Part shown: one piece after another, positions 63,987-64,000 of the stretch
Layout of the letters: each line of letters opens with the position of its first letter
How positions within the stretch are numbered: position 1 is the first letter of the stretch
Assembly: GCF_900111835.1 (NCBI RefSeq)
Contig: NZ_FOJP01000012.1
Coordinates: forward strand, 124,001-188,000
DNA: 64,000 nt
Direction of reading: 5' to 3'
Origin: Metapseudomonas otitidis
GTDB taxonomy: Bacteria; Pseudomonadota; Gammaproteobacteria; Pseudomonadales; Pseudomonadaceae
Translations under genes and position numbers: made by a program
The notes under the pieces: model-generated
Told to the model about the DNA's origin: nothing
Databases searched by the model: none
The model's input: only the letters and a program-made list of their open reading frames with translations

Positions 63987-64000
63987 GTTGCTCCACCCTC

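Overview
The window is high-GC, densely coded DNA from a Pseudomonas of the P. aeruginosa lineage, though probably not P. aeruginosa itself. The support is a complete left part of an H1-type type VI secretion locus in the P. aeruginosa gene order, a mexE-mexF-oprN efflux operon, CbpD-type lytic polysaccharide monooxygenases (LPMOs), and a Pseudomonas-like acyl-CoA operon. No rRNA, tRNA, CRISPR array or insertion sequence was seen.

Layout. 1-3.1 kb: a phosphonate block on the minus strand (ABC ATPase, double-domain permease, phosphonoacetaldehyde hydrolase cut by the left edge). 3.3-3.7 kb: a lipoprotein gene broken by three successive single-base shifts. 3.8-9.7 kb: two paralogous two-gene cassettes, divergently arranged, each a membrane-anchored propeptide-like protein followed by a secreted zinc metalloprotease with two carbohydrate-binding-like domains. 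About 800 bp of AT-richer DNA full of palindromes separates them. 9.7-10.6 kb: a LysR regulator resembling those linked to aminoethylphosphonate use. 10.9-13.2 kb: small genes (lipoprotein, GNAT acetyltransferase, hypotheticals). 13.2-18.0 kb: a minus-strand acyl-CoA operon (synthetase, short-chain dehydrogenase, thiolase, acyl-CoA dehydrogenase). 18.2-20.0 kb: a Kef-type cation/proton antiporter. 20.2-23.8 kb: two tandem LPMO genes with duplicated leaders and terminators, and a fossil fragment of a cytochrome gene between them. 23.9-33.9 kb: cytochrome b561 and a type II secretion operon gspC to gspM. 33.9-34.2 kb: a multi-hairpin intergenic element. 34.4-40.2 kb: mexEF-oprN. 40.3-42.0 kb: two small or unknown genes. 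42.1-64 kb: the type VI locus. fha1-tssJ-tssK-tssL-tssM-tagF-pppA-ppkA-tagT-tagS-tagR-tagQ runs leftward and tssA-tssB-tssC-hcp runs rightward from a shared AT-rich promoter region.

How it fits together. LPMOs next to a complete second-type T2SS recall the Txc/CbpE arrangement described in P. aeruginosa PA7, so the T2SS probably exports these LPMOs and perhaps the CBM-bearing metalloproteases. The b561 gene lies 3 nt before gspC and may belong to that unit. In the T6SS, TagQRST sense envelope events and act on the kinase PpkA, which phosphorylates Fha1; PppA and TagF restrain firing. TssJLM form the membrane complex, TssK and TssA link to the baseplate and sheath, TssBC form the sheath and Hcp the tube.

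The most novel-looking parts are the duplicated split-propeptide metalloprotease cassettes with their palindrome-rich divergent control region, and the LPMO tandem duplication with its b561 fossil. All family assignments rest on reading motifs and gene order; no database search was run.
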